Shown here: positions 46,067-54,699 of the stretch, piece after piece
Numbering within the stretch: the stretch's first letter is position 1
How the letters are laid out: the number at the start of each line of letters is the position of its first letter
Assembly: GCA_014204635.1 (NCBI GenBank)
Contig: JACHLS010000002.1
Location: 372,001 to 436,000, forward strand
Reading direction: 5' to 3'
DNA from: Sporosarcina luteola
GTDB taxonomy: Bacteria > Bacillota > Bacilli > Bacillales_A > Planococcaceae
DNA: 64,000 bases
Notes under the pieces: model-generated
The model's database searches: none
Told to the model about the DNA's origin: nothing
Seen by the model: only the letters and a program-made list of their open reading frames with translations
Translations under genes and position numbers: made by a program

Positions 46067-47379
46067 AAGTAGCAGTCATCGGAACTGGTTATGTAGGGCT
46101 TGTTACAGGAACTCTGCTTGCGGAAATCGGACACCAGGTTACTTGTATGGATATTGATGAAATGAAAATCGAACAGCTGCGATCCGGTATACCAACGATC
46201 TATGAGCCAGGGTTGGAACAACTTTTGAAAAAAAATTTAGAAAAACAAAGACTATCATTTACAACAGACCATGCAACCGCATTTGAAGATGTGGAACTGA
46301 TATTTATTGCTGTTGGAACGCCGCAAGGGGAAAACGGACAGGCGAATTTGTCTTATATCCAACAAGCAGCGCGAGATATTGCACAAACGATCGATCATAA
46401 TGTCACGGTTGTGATTAAAAGCACCGTCACCCCTGGTACAAACGACTATGTAGAAAAAGAAATCCGTGAACATCTTGCACATTCCATAACGGTTCATGTC
46501 GTTTCCAATCCGGAATTTTTAAGAGAAGGTCATGCGATTGAAGACGCATTTCATGGTGATCGTATTGTCATCGGCAGTGAGCAAGAGGAGGCTGGAAATC
46601 TTGTCGAAGACCTATATACTCCCTTGCAAATGCCTATCGTTCGAACAGACCGTCGTAGTGCGGAAATGATTAAATACGCGGCCAATGCGTTTCTCGCTGT
46701 GAAAATTAGTTATATGAATGAAATCGCCAATCTGTGCGATAAAGTGGGGGCGGATGTCACGGCGGTTGCCGACGGGATGGGGATGGACAAGCGAATTGGA
46801 CGCGACTTTTTAAACGCTGGGATCGGCTACGGAGGTTCATGCTTTCCAAAAGATACCGAAGCAATCGCTCATCTTGCCAACGATCAAGCCATCCAGTTAA
46901 GTATTGTCGAATCAGCGATCAGGACAAACAAAGCACAGAGGCATAAGTTTGTCGATAAAGTCTTCCGCTTTTTTAAAGGCAATATCACAAATAAAAAAAT
47001 CGCTGTACTAGGACTCGCATTCAAACCAAATACGGACGATATGCGGGAAGCCCCATCTGTAACCATTATCAGTGAACTGCAAAAACATGGTGCCATTGTC
47101 AGGGCATACGATCCAATTGTAACGAACGAATGCAGTTCGGTCACCTTGCAAGACTGTGTAGAAAACGCGGATGCCATATTGCTTGTCACCGAATGGCAAG
47201 ATTTTTTAGCCGCTGACTGGGCGATTATCGGTACACAGGTAAAAGAAAAAAATATTTTCGACGGTCGCAACGCTTTACCGATGGATATGTTAAAACAATT
47301 GGGCTGGACATATATCGGGGTCGGAAGAGAAAGGAAGCAAAGTCGTGGTTTCCAGGAAAATAGAGAAGATCAGCAGTAA
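46063..47379 (+). CDS. ugd: UDP-glucose 6-dehydrogenase
   Basis: A 438-residue enzyme that oxidises UDP-glucose to UDP-glucuronate with 2 NAD+. KVAVIGTGYVGLVTGTLLAE is the NAD fold; the catalytic Cys260 is in GYGGSCFPKD. The C-terminal UDP-binding domain (VLGLAFKPNTDDMREAPS) is complete. GTG start overlaps galU. Its last 35 bases overlap the maf gene. Confidence 0.95.
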   Translation: MKVAVIGTGYVGLVTGTLLAEIGHQVTCMDIDEMKIEQLRSGIPTIYEPGLEQLLKKNLEKQRLSFTTDHATAFEDVELIFIAVGTPQGENGQANLSYIQQAARDIAQTIDHNVTVVIKSTVTPGTNDYVEKEIREHLAHSITVHVVSNPEFLREGHAIEDAFHGDRIVIGSEQEEAGNLVEDLYTPLQMPIVRTDRRSAEMIKYAANAFLAVKISYMNEIANLCDKVGADVTAVADGMGMDKRIGRDFLNAGIGYGGSCFPKDTEAIAHLANDQAIQLSIVESAIRTNKAQRHKFVDKVFRFFKGNITNKKIAVLGLAFKPNTDDMREAPSVTIISELQKHGAIVRAYDPIVTNECSSVTLQDCVENADAILLVTEWQDFLAADWAIIGTQVKEKNIFDGRNALPMDMLKQLGWTYIGVGRERKQSRGFQENREDQQ

Positions 47380-50248
47380 GAGTGGATTACCTGTGCTCCA
47401 AGTTGAGCATGAAGGAAAAATGATACTTATTCATAGTAAATATGATCCTGTAAAAGAAGCTGAACAAATGATTGATCGCTATAAAAAACAAATGGCAGAT
47501 TTTCATCATATTCTTTTTTACGGGGTTGGCCTTGGCTATCATGTCAAAGCTTTTCTGGAACAGTATCCAGAAAAGCTCGCTTCAACATATGAGCCTATTA
47601 TTGAGGTAGCATCTGCTTGTACAGCTTCATTGGACGAGACAAAACTAGACGTATCTAAATTGACGCATACATTTGTAGAAGAAGGTGCAGATGATCTGGA
47701 ACAGAATTTGTATACGTTATCCAATCATTTAACGCAAAAATTATTAGTCATTGTTTTGCCTGCATATGAACGTATCCTAAAAGAAGATACGCTACGTTTT
47801 CTTGAGAAGTTTAAAGAAATTGTCGATGAAAAGAAAACTACAATTGGCACAAATATGGTGTTTTCAAAACGCTGGACAGTCAATTCCTTAATGAATCTGC
47901 CTTCGACGTTTGAACATCCGAATTTTTTACTTGAGCATGCGGAAACGTTCCAAAATAAGCCCGTCCTTTTAGTAGCAGCAGGTCCATCTCTAAGTGAAGA
48001 AATGGAAAACTTGCGCTTGATAAAAGAGAAAGGACTTGCCTACATTTTTGCAGTTGGCTCCGCCAATAAAGCACTCATCGCACAAGGCATTCACCCTGAC
48101 GCAGTCTTTACCTATGATCCGCAAGCACATAACTACACTGTTTTTCAACCAATTATTGATGAAAGAATTAGAACGATTCCAATAGTTTATGGAACAAGTG
48201 TCGGCTTTGAAACCATACAACGTTACCCGGGTCCGAAGTTTCACTTTGTCACATCGCAAGATACCATAACGCAACTATTTCATAAAACAGACTTGCCAGT
48301 CATAAATGATGCTTACTCGATTGCGATTGTGACTCTCCAATTGCTATTTCATGTACAAGTGAAAAAAATAATACTTGTTGGTCAAAACTTTGCCTTTAAA
48401 AAAGATTTATTTTATGCGCAAGAAATTAACCGCTATGATAAAGAGACAAAAAAATTATCGGATGCTAGTGTTCAAAAAAGTGATTTGGAAGACTCCTTTT
48501 ATGTCCAAGATGTCTATGGAAATGACATCTTAACAAACAAAGGTTTTAATAACATGCGCCTGTTAATGGAAAAGTATTTGAGGGCTAATCCGCAAATCCC
48601 GGTCGTCAACACGACACTCGGCGGTGCAGCTATTGAAGGAACCAAATTTGTTCCGCTAGTACAGCTAATAGAAGAAGAACTAAAAGGGCGAGTGGTCATG
48701 GAAGGATGGTATGAAAAAGGGTCCGTATTACCGATGTCCGCCCAAGCAACCAAAAGACTAAAAGCACTCCAAAAAGATACGGTCGCCTTTATTAAGCAAT
48801 ACGAAGCTATTTTCAATTTTGTTCAAAGTGTGGAATATTCCTTTGATCGATTAAAAGAACATCAAATTCAAAAACGGTTAGAAACATTCGACGATCTTAC
48901 ACGGAAACTAACCGCAAATAAACTGTATGAGAACGTCATTCGACCCATTACACGAAACTACTTCGAAAAATTGCAAACCGAAGTGGCAGTCATTCGAAAA
49001 CAACAAGCAACAAAAGAAAAACTCGTTGCTGTCGTTAATCTGTTCGTTCCCTACTTCCATATTTGCCTAAACGTCTACAAAGAAGTCGCACCGATCATTC
49101 AAACAGTGGTACTCCCAGCTCATTTAAAGGAAACAGATAAGAAAGAACTGGTTGCTACGAGTGGGGTGTTTCAGTATGAGGGTGAATGGGAGAAGCAACC
49201 TCAACTTATAGAACAAATGCCAGTTGGTTTAACCGAAGAAGAAAAAGAAAAATGGCATGACAGGGAGCGCAAGGAAGACAGAATAGAATTGCCGATTTCA
49301 AGTGTTAGAACGACTGGAAAAAACGCTTCCTTTACTTTCCAAATTAGCGGCACTTCGCTGTTTTTATATGGAACGAATCATGCAAAAGGAATTTTGAAAT
49401 TAAGAGTTATTATTGATAATAAAATTACGAACGTCATAATTAAAGACAGCGTGGATGAAAAGCTATATGGCTCATTTATGCGGCAACAGCTATTCCAAAC
49501 GACTAATTTAAAAAAAGGCTTGCACGACGTTACCGTAGAAGTGCTATCTGATCATCCCGACTTCTTATTCCAAGGTATTGAGGTCGACAAAAACGGACGA
49601 GCATACCATATTCATGAAGTGACCACTGTAGATGAGCTTGAGATTGGAAAACGAATTCGTTGCCATTACGAAGCGACATATAATACTGTTGGTAAATTTT
49701 CTGAACTGGGGGAAGAGAGGGGGGCATTCCTACCAGTAGATGCATCTGCTGAACCGATTGGGGATTTTTATTTTATTATGGTGGATGAGATTAATGGCGA
49801 GAAGAAGTTGATTGCAGATCGGAATGTGCAGAATTATATATCGTGGGTGACGTTGAACCAGTTTGGTTTCAGTTTGAACAAAGGTGTTGTTATTGAATCT
49901 TTGAGCAACAAATCATATCAATCAAAGATGAACTTGCTATATGGCGGAGAATCAGCTCATGATATAACAAATGAATGGAATCAGTACATCATTCACAATA
50001 ATTTAGCAGGGAAAATTGTTCCAGGAAGTGATTTGACGTGGAATTGGGCAGTTACAACAGGTTCGTGGACAAATGCAAATATAAATGATAAAAACCCAAA
50101 AGGAATAAAAATGGTACCTTTAAGAGGAAAAAAAAGGATAGAATATGGTGTTTTTGTGGATGATTTAGTTGCGTGGCTCCCTAGTACCATAAGTCATATA
50201 ATTAAGGTTTGTGGATTTAGACCTGTAATAACTTTGAAAAAATATTGA
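47345..50248 (+). CDS. Motility-associated (Maf) glycosyltransferase, DUF115
   Basis: A 967-residue protein. The core DUF115 domain (about residues 165-470) shows PVLLVAAGPSLSEEMENL, AVGSANKALIAQGIHPD and TYDPQAHN; Maf proteins transfer nonulosonic acids to flagellin Ser/Thr. An N-terminal Rossmann-like part (LFYGVGLGYHVKAFLE) precedes it. A 300-residue C-terminal extension with beta-rich segments is not recognised and may bind flagellin or sugar. GTG 47345 follows AAAGGAAG inside ugd. The next gene begins as it ends. Confidence 0.88.
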   Translation: MVSRKIEKISSKSGLPVLQVEHEGKMILIHSKYDPVKEAEQMIDRYKKQMADFHHILFYGVGLGYHVKAFLEQYPEKLASTYEPIIEVASACTASLDETKLDVSKLTHTFVEEGADDLEQNLYTLSNHLTQKLLVIVLPAYERILKEDTLRFLEKFKEIVDEKKTTIGTNMVFSKRWTVNSLMNLPSTFEHPNFLLEHAETFQNKPVLLVAAGPSLSEEMENLRLIKEKGLAYIFAVGSANKALIAQGIHPDAVFTYDPQAHNYTVFQPIIDERIRTIPIVYGTSVGFETIQRYPGPKFHFVTSQDTITQLFHKTDLPVINDAYSIAIVTLQLLFHVQVKKIILVGQNFAFKKDLFYAQEINRYDKETKKLSDASVQKSDLEDSFYVQDVYGNDILTNKGFNNMRLLMEKYLRANPQIPVVNTTLGGAAIEGTKFVPLVQLIEEELKGRVVMEGWYEKGSVLPMSAQATKRLKALQKDTVAFIKQYEAIFNFVQSVEYSFDRLKEHQIQKRLETFDDLTRKLTANKLYENVIRPITRNYFEKLQTEVAVIRKQQATKEKLVAVVNLFVPYFHICLNVYKEVAPIIQTVVLPAHLKETDKKELVATSGVFQYEGEWEKQPQLIEQMPVGLTEEEKEKWHDRERKEDRIELPISSVRTTGKNASFTFQISGTSLFLYGTNHAKGILKLRVIIDNKITNVIIKDSVDEKLYGSFMRQQLFQTTNLKKGLHDVTVEVLSDHPDFLFQGIEVDKNGRAYHIHEVTTVDELEIGKRIRCHYEATYNTVGKFSELGEERGAFLPVDASAEPIGDFYFIMVDEINGEKKLIADRNVQNYISWVTLNQFGFSLNKGVVIESLSNKSYQSKMNLLYGGESAHDITNEWNQYIIHNNLAGKIVPGSDLTWNWAVTTGSWTNANINDKNPKGIKMVPLRGKKRIEYGVFVDDLVAWLPSTISHIIKVCGFRPVITLKKY

Positions 50249-50289
50249 TAAGCAAAAAATACATTAGTTTTAGTCAGGGAGTAGAGAAA

Positions 50290-51156
50290 ATGAAACCAAG
50301 AATCATTGCTGAAGTAGGGTGTAACCATAAAGGAGATATAAGCATAGCAAAACAATTAATTAAAATTGCGGCTGTACAGTGCAAGGTAGATGTCGTGAAA
50401 TTTCAAAAGAGAAATAACCAAGAATTATTAACAAAAGAACAGTATAATGCGCCTCATCCCAATCAATTAAACTCATTTGGTGCTACATATGGTGAGCACC
50501 GTGAGTTTTTGGAATTCACTGTCCACCAGCACAAGGAGCTTAAAGAATACTGTGAAGAATTCGGTGTTCTTTATAGTACTTCTGTATGGGATTTAACTTC
50601 AGCTAAAGAAATTACGTCTTTAGAGCCAGCATTAATCAAAATACCCTCAGCAACAAATAATAATTACGAAATGCTTGAGTGGTTATGTGATAATTATAAA
50701 GGAGAAATTCATATATCGACTGGAATGACTAGTTATAAAGAGATCGATGAATTAGTTACATTCTTTGTTTCGAAAAAAAGAAATAATGATATTGTTTTAT
50801 ATAATTGTACTTCTGGGTATCCAGTGCCATACCAAGATATTAGGTTAATGGAAATTGCACGCTTAAAGGAAGAGTATGGTGATACTGTGAAAGCTATTGG
50901 TTTCTCAGGGCATCATTTGGGTACAGCGGTGGATATTGCTTCAATTCCATTAGGAGCTGAATGGATAGAGCGACATTTTACTTTAGACCGTACATGGAAA
51001 GGGACAGATCACTCTGCATCACTTGAACCTGAAGACCTGAAATCATTAGTGGAAGATGTGAATAATGTATCAGAAGCTTTGCAGTATAAATCTGAGGAAA
51101 TTTTAGAAATCGAATATGTTCAACGAGAAAAATTGAAATTTAGGAAGGTACTATGA
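50290..51156 (+). CDS. NeuB-family nonulosonate (phosphate) synthase without SAF domain
   Basis: A 288-residue PEP-dependent aldolase-type synthase. IIAEVGCNHKGDISIAKQLI, DVVKFQKR, LIKIPSATNNNYEMLEWL, STGMTS, IGFSGHHLGTAVDIASIPLG and IERHFTLDRTWKGTDHSAS follow the NeuB barrel in order. The C-terminal SAF (antifreeze-like) domain of bacterial NeuB/PseI/NeuB2 is missing. With a phosphatase domain encoded next door, a 9-phosphate product (KDN-9-P or Neu5Ac-9-P) is more likely than a free acid. ATG 50290 follows GGGAGTAGAG. Confidence 0.85.
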   Translation: MKPRIIAEVGCNHKGDISIAKQLIKIAAVQCKVDVVKFQKRNNQELLTKEQYNAPHPNQLNSFGATYGEHREFLEFTVHQHKELKEYCEEFGVLYSTSVWDLTSAKEITSLEPALIKIPSATNNNYEMLEWLCDNYKGEIHISTGMTSYKEIDELVTFFVSKKRNNDIVLYNCTSGYPVPYQDIRLMEIARLKEEYGDTVKAIGFSGHHLGTAVDIASIPLGAEWIERHFTLDRTWKGTDHSASLEPEDLKSLVEDVNNVSEALQYKSEEILEIEYVQREKLKFRKVL

Positions 51157-52328
51157 AAACGATAGCTCTTATACCTGTTCGTGGAGGGAGTAAATCCATT
51201 CCCTTAAAAAATATAAAACTAATAAATGGGCGTCCACTTGTTTATTGGTCTATTGATGCTGCAGTTCAATGTAAGTGGATTGATGAAGTGTATGTTAGTA
51301 CTGATAATGAAGTAATCCGTAGTACTGTATTAAATTACGATAAAGAAAGTTTTGGAAAGTTGAAATGTATTGATCGAATTGCAGATAATGCCACAGATAC
51401 TGCTTCAACGGAATCAGTTTTGTTGGAGTTTTCCAACAAAATCACTTCTGAAACAATAGTTTTAATCCAGGCAACAAGCCCTCTTATTAGTAATAAGCAT
51501 CTAGATGATGCTATACAAAGATATAAAGAAAAATCTTTAGACAGTATGATTTCGGTTGTTAGGCAAAAAAGGTTTATATGGGAAGAAACTGACAAAGGAG
51601 TGGTCATTCCCGTAAATTATTCGTTGAATAATCGTCCTCGACGACAAGATTTTCAAGGGTATTTAGTTGAAAATGGTTCTTTTTATATTACTAAAACGAA
51701 AGCATTATTTGAAACTGAAGTAAGGGTTTCTGGTCAAATTGGTTATTATGAAATGCCGGAAGAGTCTTATGTTGAAATTGATGATCCAACAGATTGGTTA
51801 ATTGTAGAAAAATTATTGAAAGAATCGAAAAACAGTAATTCGGAATTTGTTAAAAGGGTTTCAAATATAAAATTGTTTGCAACGGATTGTGATGGAGTAT
51901 TAACTGATGCTGGGATGTACTATTCTAAGGAAGGTGATGCTTTAAAAAAGTTTAACACAAAGGATGGAATGGGATTTGCTTTGCTAAAAGAGCATGGGGT
52001 TATCCTAGCAATTATTACTGGAGAAAATTCAGAAATAGTTAGCAAGCGTGCTGAGAAGCTAGGTATTGAAGATGTATTTCTTGGTTGTAAAGATAAAGTT
52101 AATGCAATGAATGAACTACTTGAAAAATATAACTTAACTTATGAAGATGTAGGATACATTGGTGACGATATTAATGACAAAAATTTGTTAAAAAAAGTCG
52201 GAGTCTCTTTCGCGGTTAATGATGCTGTTGAAGAAATTAAAAAGACTGTAGATTTCATCACGGAGAAGAATGGTGGTATGGGGGCCATAAGAGAAATAGC
52301 CGATTTAATTTTATCTTATAAGGTGTGA
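51153..52328 (+). CDS. CMP-nonulosonate synthetase fused to KdsC-like phosphatase
   Basis: A 391-residue two-domain protein. Residues 1-225 are a NeuA-type cytidylyltransferase (IPVRGGSKSIPLKNIKLING, LIQATSPL, YVEIDDPTDW). Residues 235-391 are a HAD phosphatase of the KdsC type (ATDCDGVLTDAGMYYSKEGD, KKFNTKDGMGF, YIGDDINDKNLL). Such fusions process the 9-phosphate acid and activate it with CTP. Start overlaps the synthase stop. Metal and nucleophile aspartates of the HAD domain are intact. Confidence 0.88.
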   Translation: MKTIALIPVRGGSKSIPLKNIKLINGRPLVYWSIDAAVQCKWIDEVYVSTDNEVIRSTVLNYDKESFGKLKCIDRIADNATDTASTESVLLEFSNKITSETIVLIQATSPLISNKHLDDAIQRYKEKSLDSMISVVRQKRFIWEETDKGVVIPVNYSLNNRPRRQDFQGYLVENGSFYITKTKALFETEVRVSGQIGYYEMPEESYVEIDDPTDWLIVEKLLKESKNSNSEFVKRVSNIKLFATDCDGVLTDAGMYYSKEGDALKKFNTKDGMGFALLKEHGVILAIITGENSEIVSKRAEKLGIEDVFLGCKDKVNAMNELLEKYNLTYEDVGYIGDDINDKNLLKKVGVSFAVNDAVEEIKKTVDFITEKNGGMGAIREIADLILSYKV

Positions 52329-52333
52329 AATAA

Positions 52334-53083
52334 ATGGAGTTGCAATTGTATACATTGGATTTCAATTCTTCAATACTTCAAGCTCTAGAGCAAATTGAGA
52401 AAAACAAAAAAGGTTTTGTCATAATTCATGAGAACATGAAAGTTAGAGGTACTATAACAGATGGAGACATTCGTCGGGCTATAATAAGTGGCTATAGTGT
52501 AGATCAACCGATAAAAAAATTGCTTTTAGAGGACTTTACCTTCATATCTCAGGAAAGCACTTTTGATACAGTAATTGATTTATTTAAATCATCAAAGATT
52601 AATTTTCTACCAATACTAAAACAAAACGGAGAGTTATTGAATATATTAACGAAGGATCAATTGCATTCTATACTATTAGAAGATATACAATGGGATTTAA
52701 ACTATGATTTCACTACATTAGACCAAAAGACTATTAATCAAGAAATATATAATAGGCCATGGGGATACTATAAAACAGTATTCCTAAGTGATTATTCGAG
52801 AGTGAAAATTATTAAAGTAAACCCTGGAGAGGAACTAAGCCTTCAGGAACATAAAAAGCGCGAGGAGCATTGGGTAATTGTAAAGGGAAAAGGAGAAATA
52901 ACTGTCGGTGAAAGCATGAAATCTGTAGATGAAGGTTCTTATATTTTTATACCAAAAGGATGTAAACATAGAATAAAAAATAATTCTCATAATTCCTCGC
53001 TAATGATTTCAGAAGTTCAATTGGGTAGCTACTTTGAGGAAGATGATATCATAAGATATCTAGATAAATATGGAAGGGTCTGA
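52334..53083 (+). CDS. CBS-pair protein fused to phosphomannose-isomerase-type cupin
   Basis: A 249-residue fusion. Residues 1-125 are two CBS repeats (GTITDGDIRRAIISG, INFLPILKQNGELLNILTKD). Residues 140-245 are a cupin of the mannose-6-phosphate isomerase type II/ManC C-terminal family (NRPWGYYKTV, VNPGEELSLQEHKKREEHWV, GSYIFIPKGCKHRIKN) with the metal-binding His/Glu set. No nucleotidyltransferase domain is present. It may make mannose-6-phosphate for the synthase two genes upstream; alternatively it only senses nucleotides. Gap of 5 bp to the previous gene. Confidence 0.82.
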   Translation: MELQLYTLDFNSSILQALEQIEKNKKGFVIIHENMKVRGTITDGDIRRAIISGYSVDQPIKKLLLEDFTFISQESTFDTVIDLFKSSKINFLPILKQNGELLNILTKDQLHSILLEDIQWDLNYDFTTLDQKTINQEIYNRPWGYYKTVFLSDYSRVKIIKVNPGEELSLQEHKKREEHWVIVKGKGEITVGESMKSVDEGSYIFIPKGCKHRIKNNSHNSSLMISEVQLGSYFEEDDIIRYLDKYGRV

Positions 53084-53937
53084 TTATTATAAATAGTCAT
53101 TGCTACATTTGTGATTCAACAGAATCCAAAGTTAGGCACAATAGAGTCAGGGACTCCAAAGACATTTCAGTTTTGGAATGTTTAAGTTGCGGTTTGGTTT
53201 TTTTATCTTCATTTAAACATATTAGTAATAGTTTTTATCAAGAATCAGGAATGTTAGGAGGTAATGTCGATATTCAAACATATCGCAATAAATCTTACCA
53301 AGATGATTTAAGAAGAGCAAAATTTATAGAAGAAAGAGTTTCTAATAAATCTTTGTTAGATTTTGGCTGCGGTGCTGGAGGATTACTACATCTCTTGAAA
53401 GACAAAACTTTTTCTATAGCAGGATTAGAAATAGATAAAACAATAAATGAATATATAAATAATGAAGGGTTTAAATGTTATACAAGTATTGAACAAATTA
53501 ACAAGAAGTATGATTTTATTACATTGTTTCATGTCCTTGAGCATCTTCCAGATCCAATGAAAATATTAAAAGAACTGAAAGAACACTTAAACCCAAATGG
53601 AAAGATTTTTATAGAAGTGCCTAATTCGGATGATGCTTTATTAACGTTATATCATAATGATGCTTTTGCAGATTTTACTTATTGGAGTTGTCATTTATAT
53701 TTATACAATTCGACTACATTAGCCGAAGTATGTACTCAAGCCGGATTTCAAATAAGTTCTATAAAACAAGTCCAAAGATACTCATTAAGTAACCATTTAT
53801 ATTGGATGACAAATAATTTACCTGGTGGACATGAAAACTGGGATTTTTTTAATAGTTCGCAGTTAAATACGGAGTATGCTAAGCAACTTTCCGCTATAGG
53901 AAAGTGTGACACTCTGTTTGCGGAAATTACTATTTAG
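53083..53937 (+). CDS. SAM-dependent methyltransferase with N-terminal zinc ribbon
   Basis: A class I methyltransferase of about 284 residues. An N-terminal zinc ribbon (CYIC then CLSC) precedes LLDFGCGAGGLLHLL (SAM site), TLFHVLEHLPDP and IEVPNSDDA. There is no ATG, GTG or TTG upstream of the first CxxC. ATT 53083 or ATT 53086 after GGAAGGG would be a rare start; the TTG at 53173 would cut off the first cysteine pair. It may methylate a sugar of the glycan. Followed by 760 bp without an intact gene. Confidence 0.72.
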   Translation: MIINSHCYICDSTESKVRHNRVRDSKDISVLECLSCGLVFLSSFKHISNSFYQESGMLGGNVDIQTYRNKSYQDDLRRAKFIEERVSNKSLLDFGCGAGGLLHLLKDKTFSIAGLEIDKTINEYINNEGFKCYTSIEQINKKYDFITLFHVLEHLPDPMKILKELKEHLNPNGKIFIEVPNSDDALLTLYHNDAFADFTYWSCHLYLYNSTTLAEVCTQAGFQISSIKQVQRYSLSNHLYWMTNNLPGGHENWDFFNSSQLNTEYAKQLSAIGKCDTLFAEITI

Positions 53938-54318
53938 TTTGATTGTAAACTTTTAAGATAATTGATAAGAAATGGGGAAGTGTTGTAACGAAATTATAAT
54001 GCATCTGCAAATACAATAGAACGGTATATTAGATCGGTATATTACGGCTTGCTTATGATTTTCGGAAACTTGTCAAATAGTAAAGTAACTATTCCATCAC
54101 TGAAGGCTGAACATCGGCATAATGATAATCGATTCGCAATGAGACCATTCATATAGATACAACTTAATCAATGACTCAATTCTTGTGAAATATGGATAGT
54201 TAATCCAAATAATATCTGAGGTAAAGGTAATTTAATTTGCTTAGATGCAGTTTTCCTATCTGTATCTGCTCTCCATGAACATTAAAATGGAAAATATCCA
54301 GAAAAAAGAAGGGGAATC
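53938..54318. other. Gene-free AT-rich stretch
   Basis: Stops in all frames, no repeat or RNA seen. It may contain eroded coding sequence but nothing I can name. Confidence 0.5.
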
Positions 54319-54666
54319 GTATTATTCGTTCTATATTTGAGGATAATATTCTTTTAAATATAAATAACATAAAAGATAAGCAAATTTATATATTTGTGTA
54401 GGAAAATCTGGAAAAATAACCTATTCAATACTTAATTCATACAGTATTAAAATTGTCTCGTTTATTGATAATAATCCTAATTGCTTAGGTTTTCTATTTT
54501 AAATGTTATTCAGCCATTCCAAAATCAAAGAATCTATGTATTTCACATTATATGGTCTTTAAAAAGTTGTAATATTGGATTTGGTATAAGAAAACAAAAG
54601 TTTATCAATATATTAGGACGAAATGGTCTCAGGTCTAATTATATTATTTTTAGTATTCAAAAGTAG
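54319..54666 (+). pseudogene. Eroded gene with Rossmann-like sugar-transferase module
   Basis: Broken frames read DKQIYI..VGKSGKITYSIL then IKIVSFIDNNPNC, the same GxG...DNN pattern found in three neighbouring transferases, and then QPFQNQRIYV in a further frame. At least two frameshifts and a missing 5' end show that it is a remnant. Confidence 0.6.
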
Positions 54667-54699
54667 AATTAAGAATTTAGGGGTTGGAAGGTATACATA

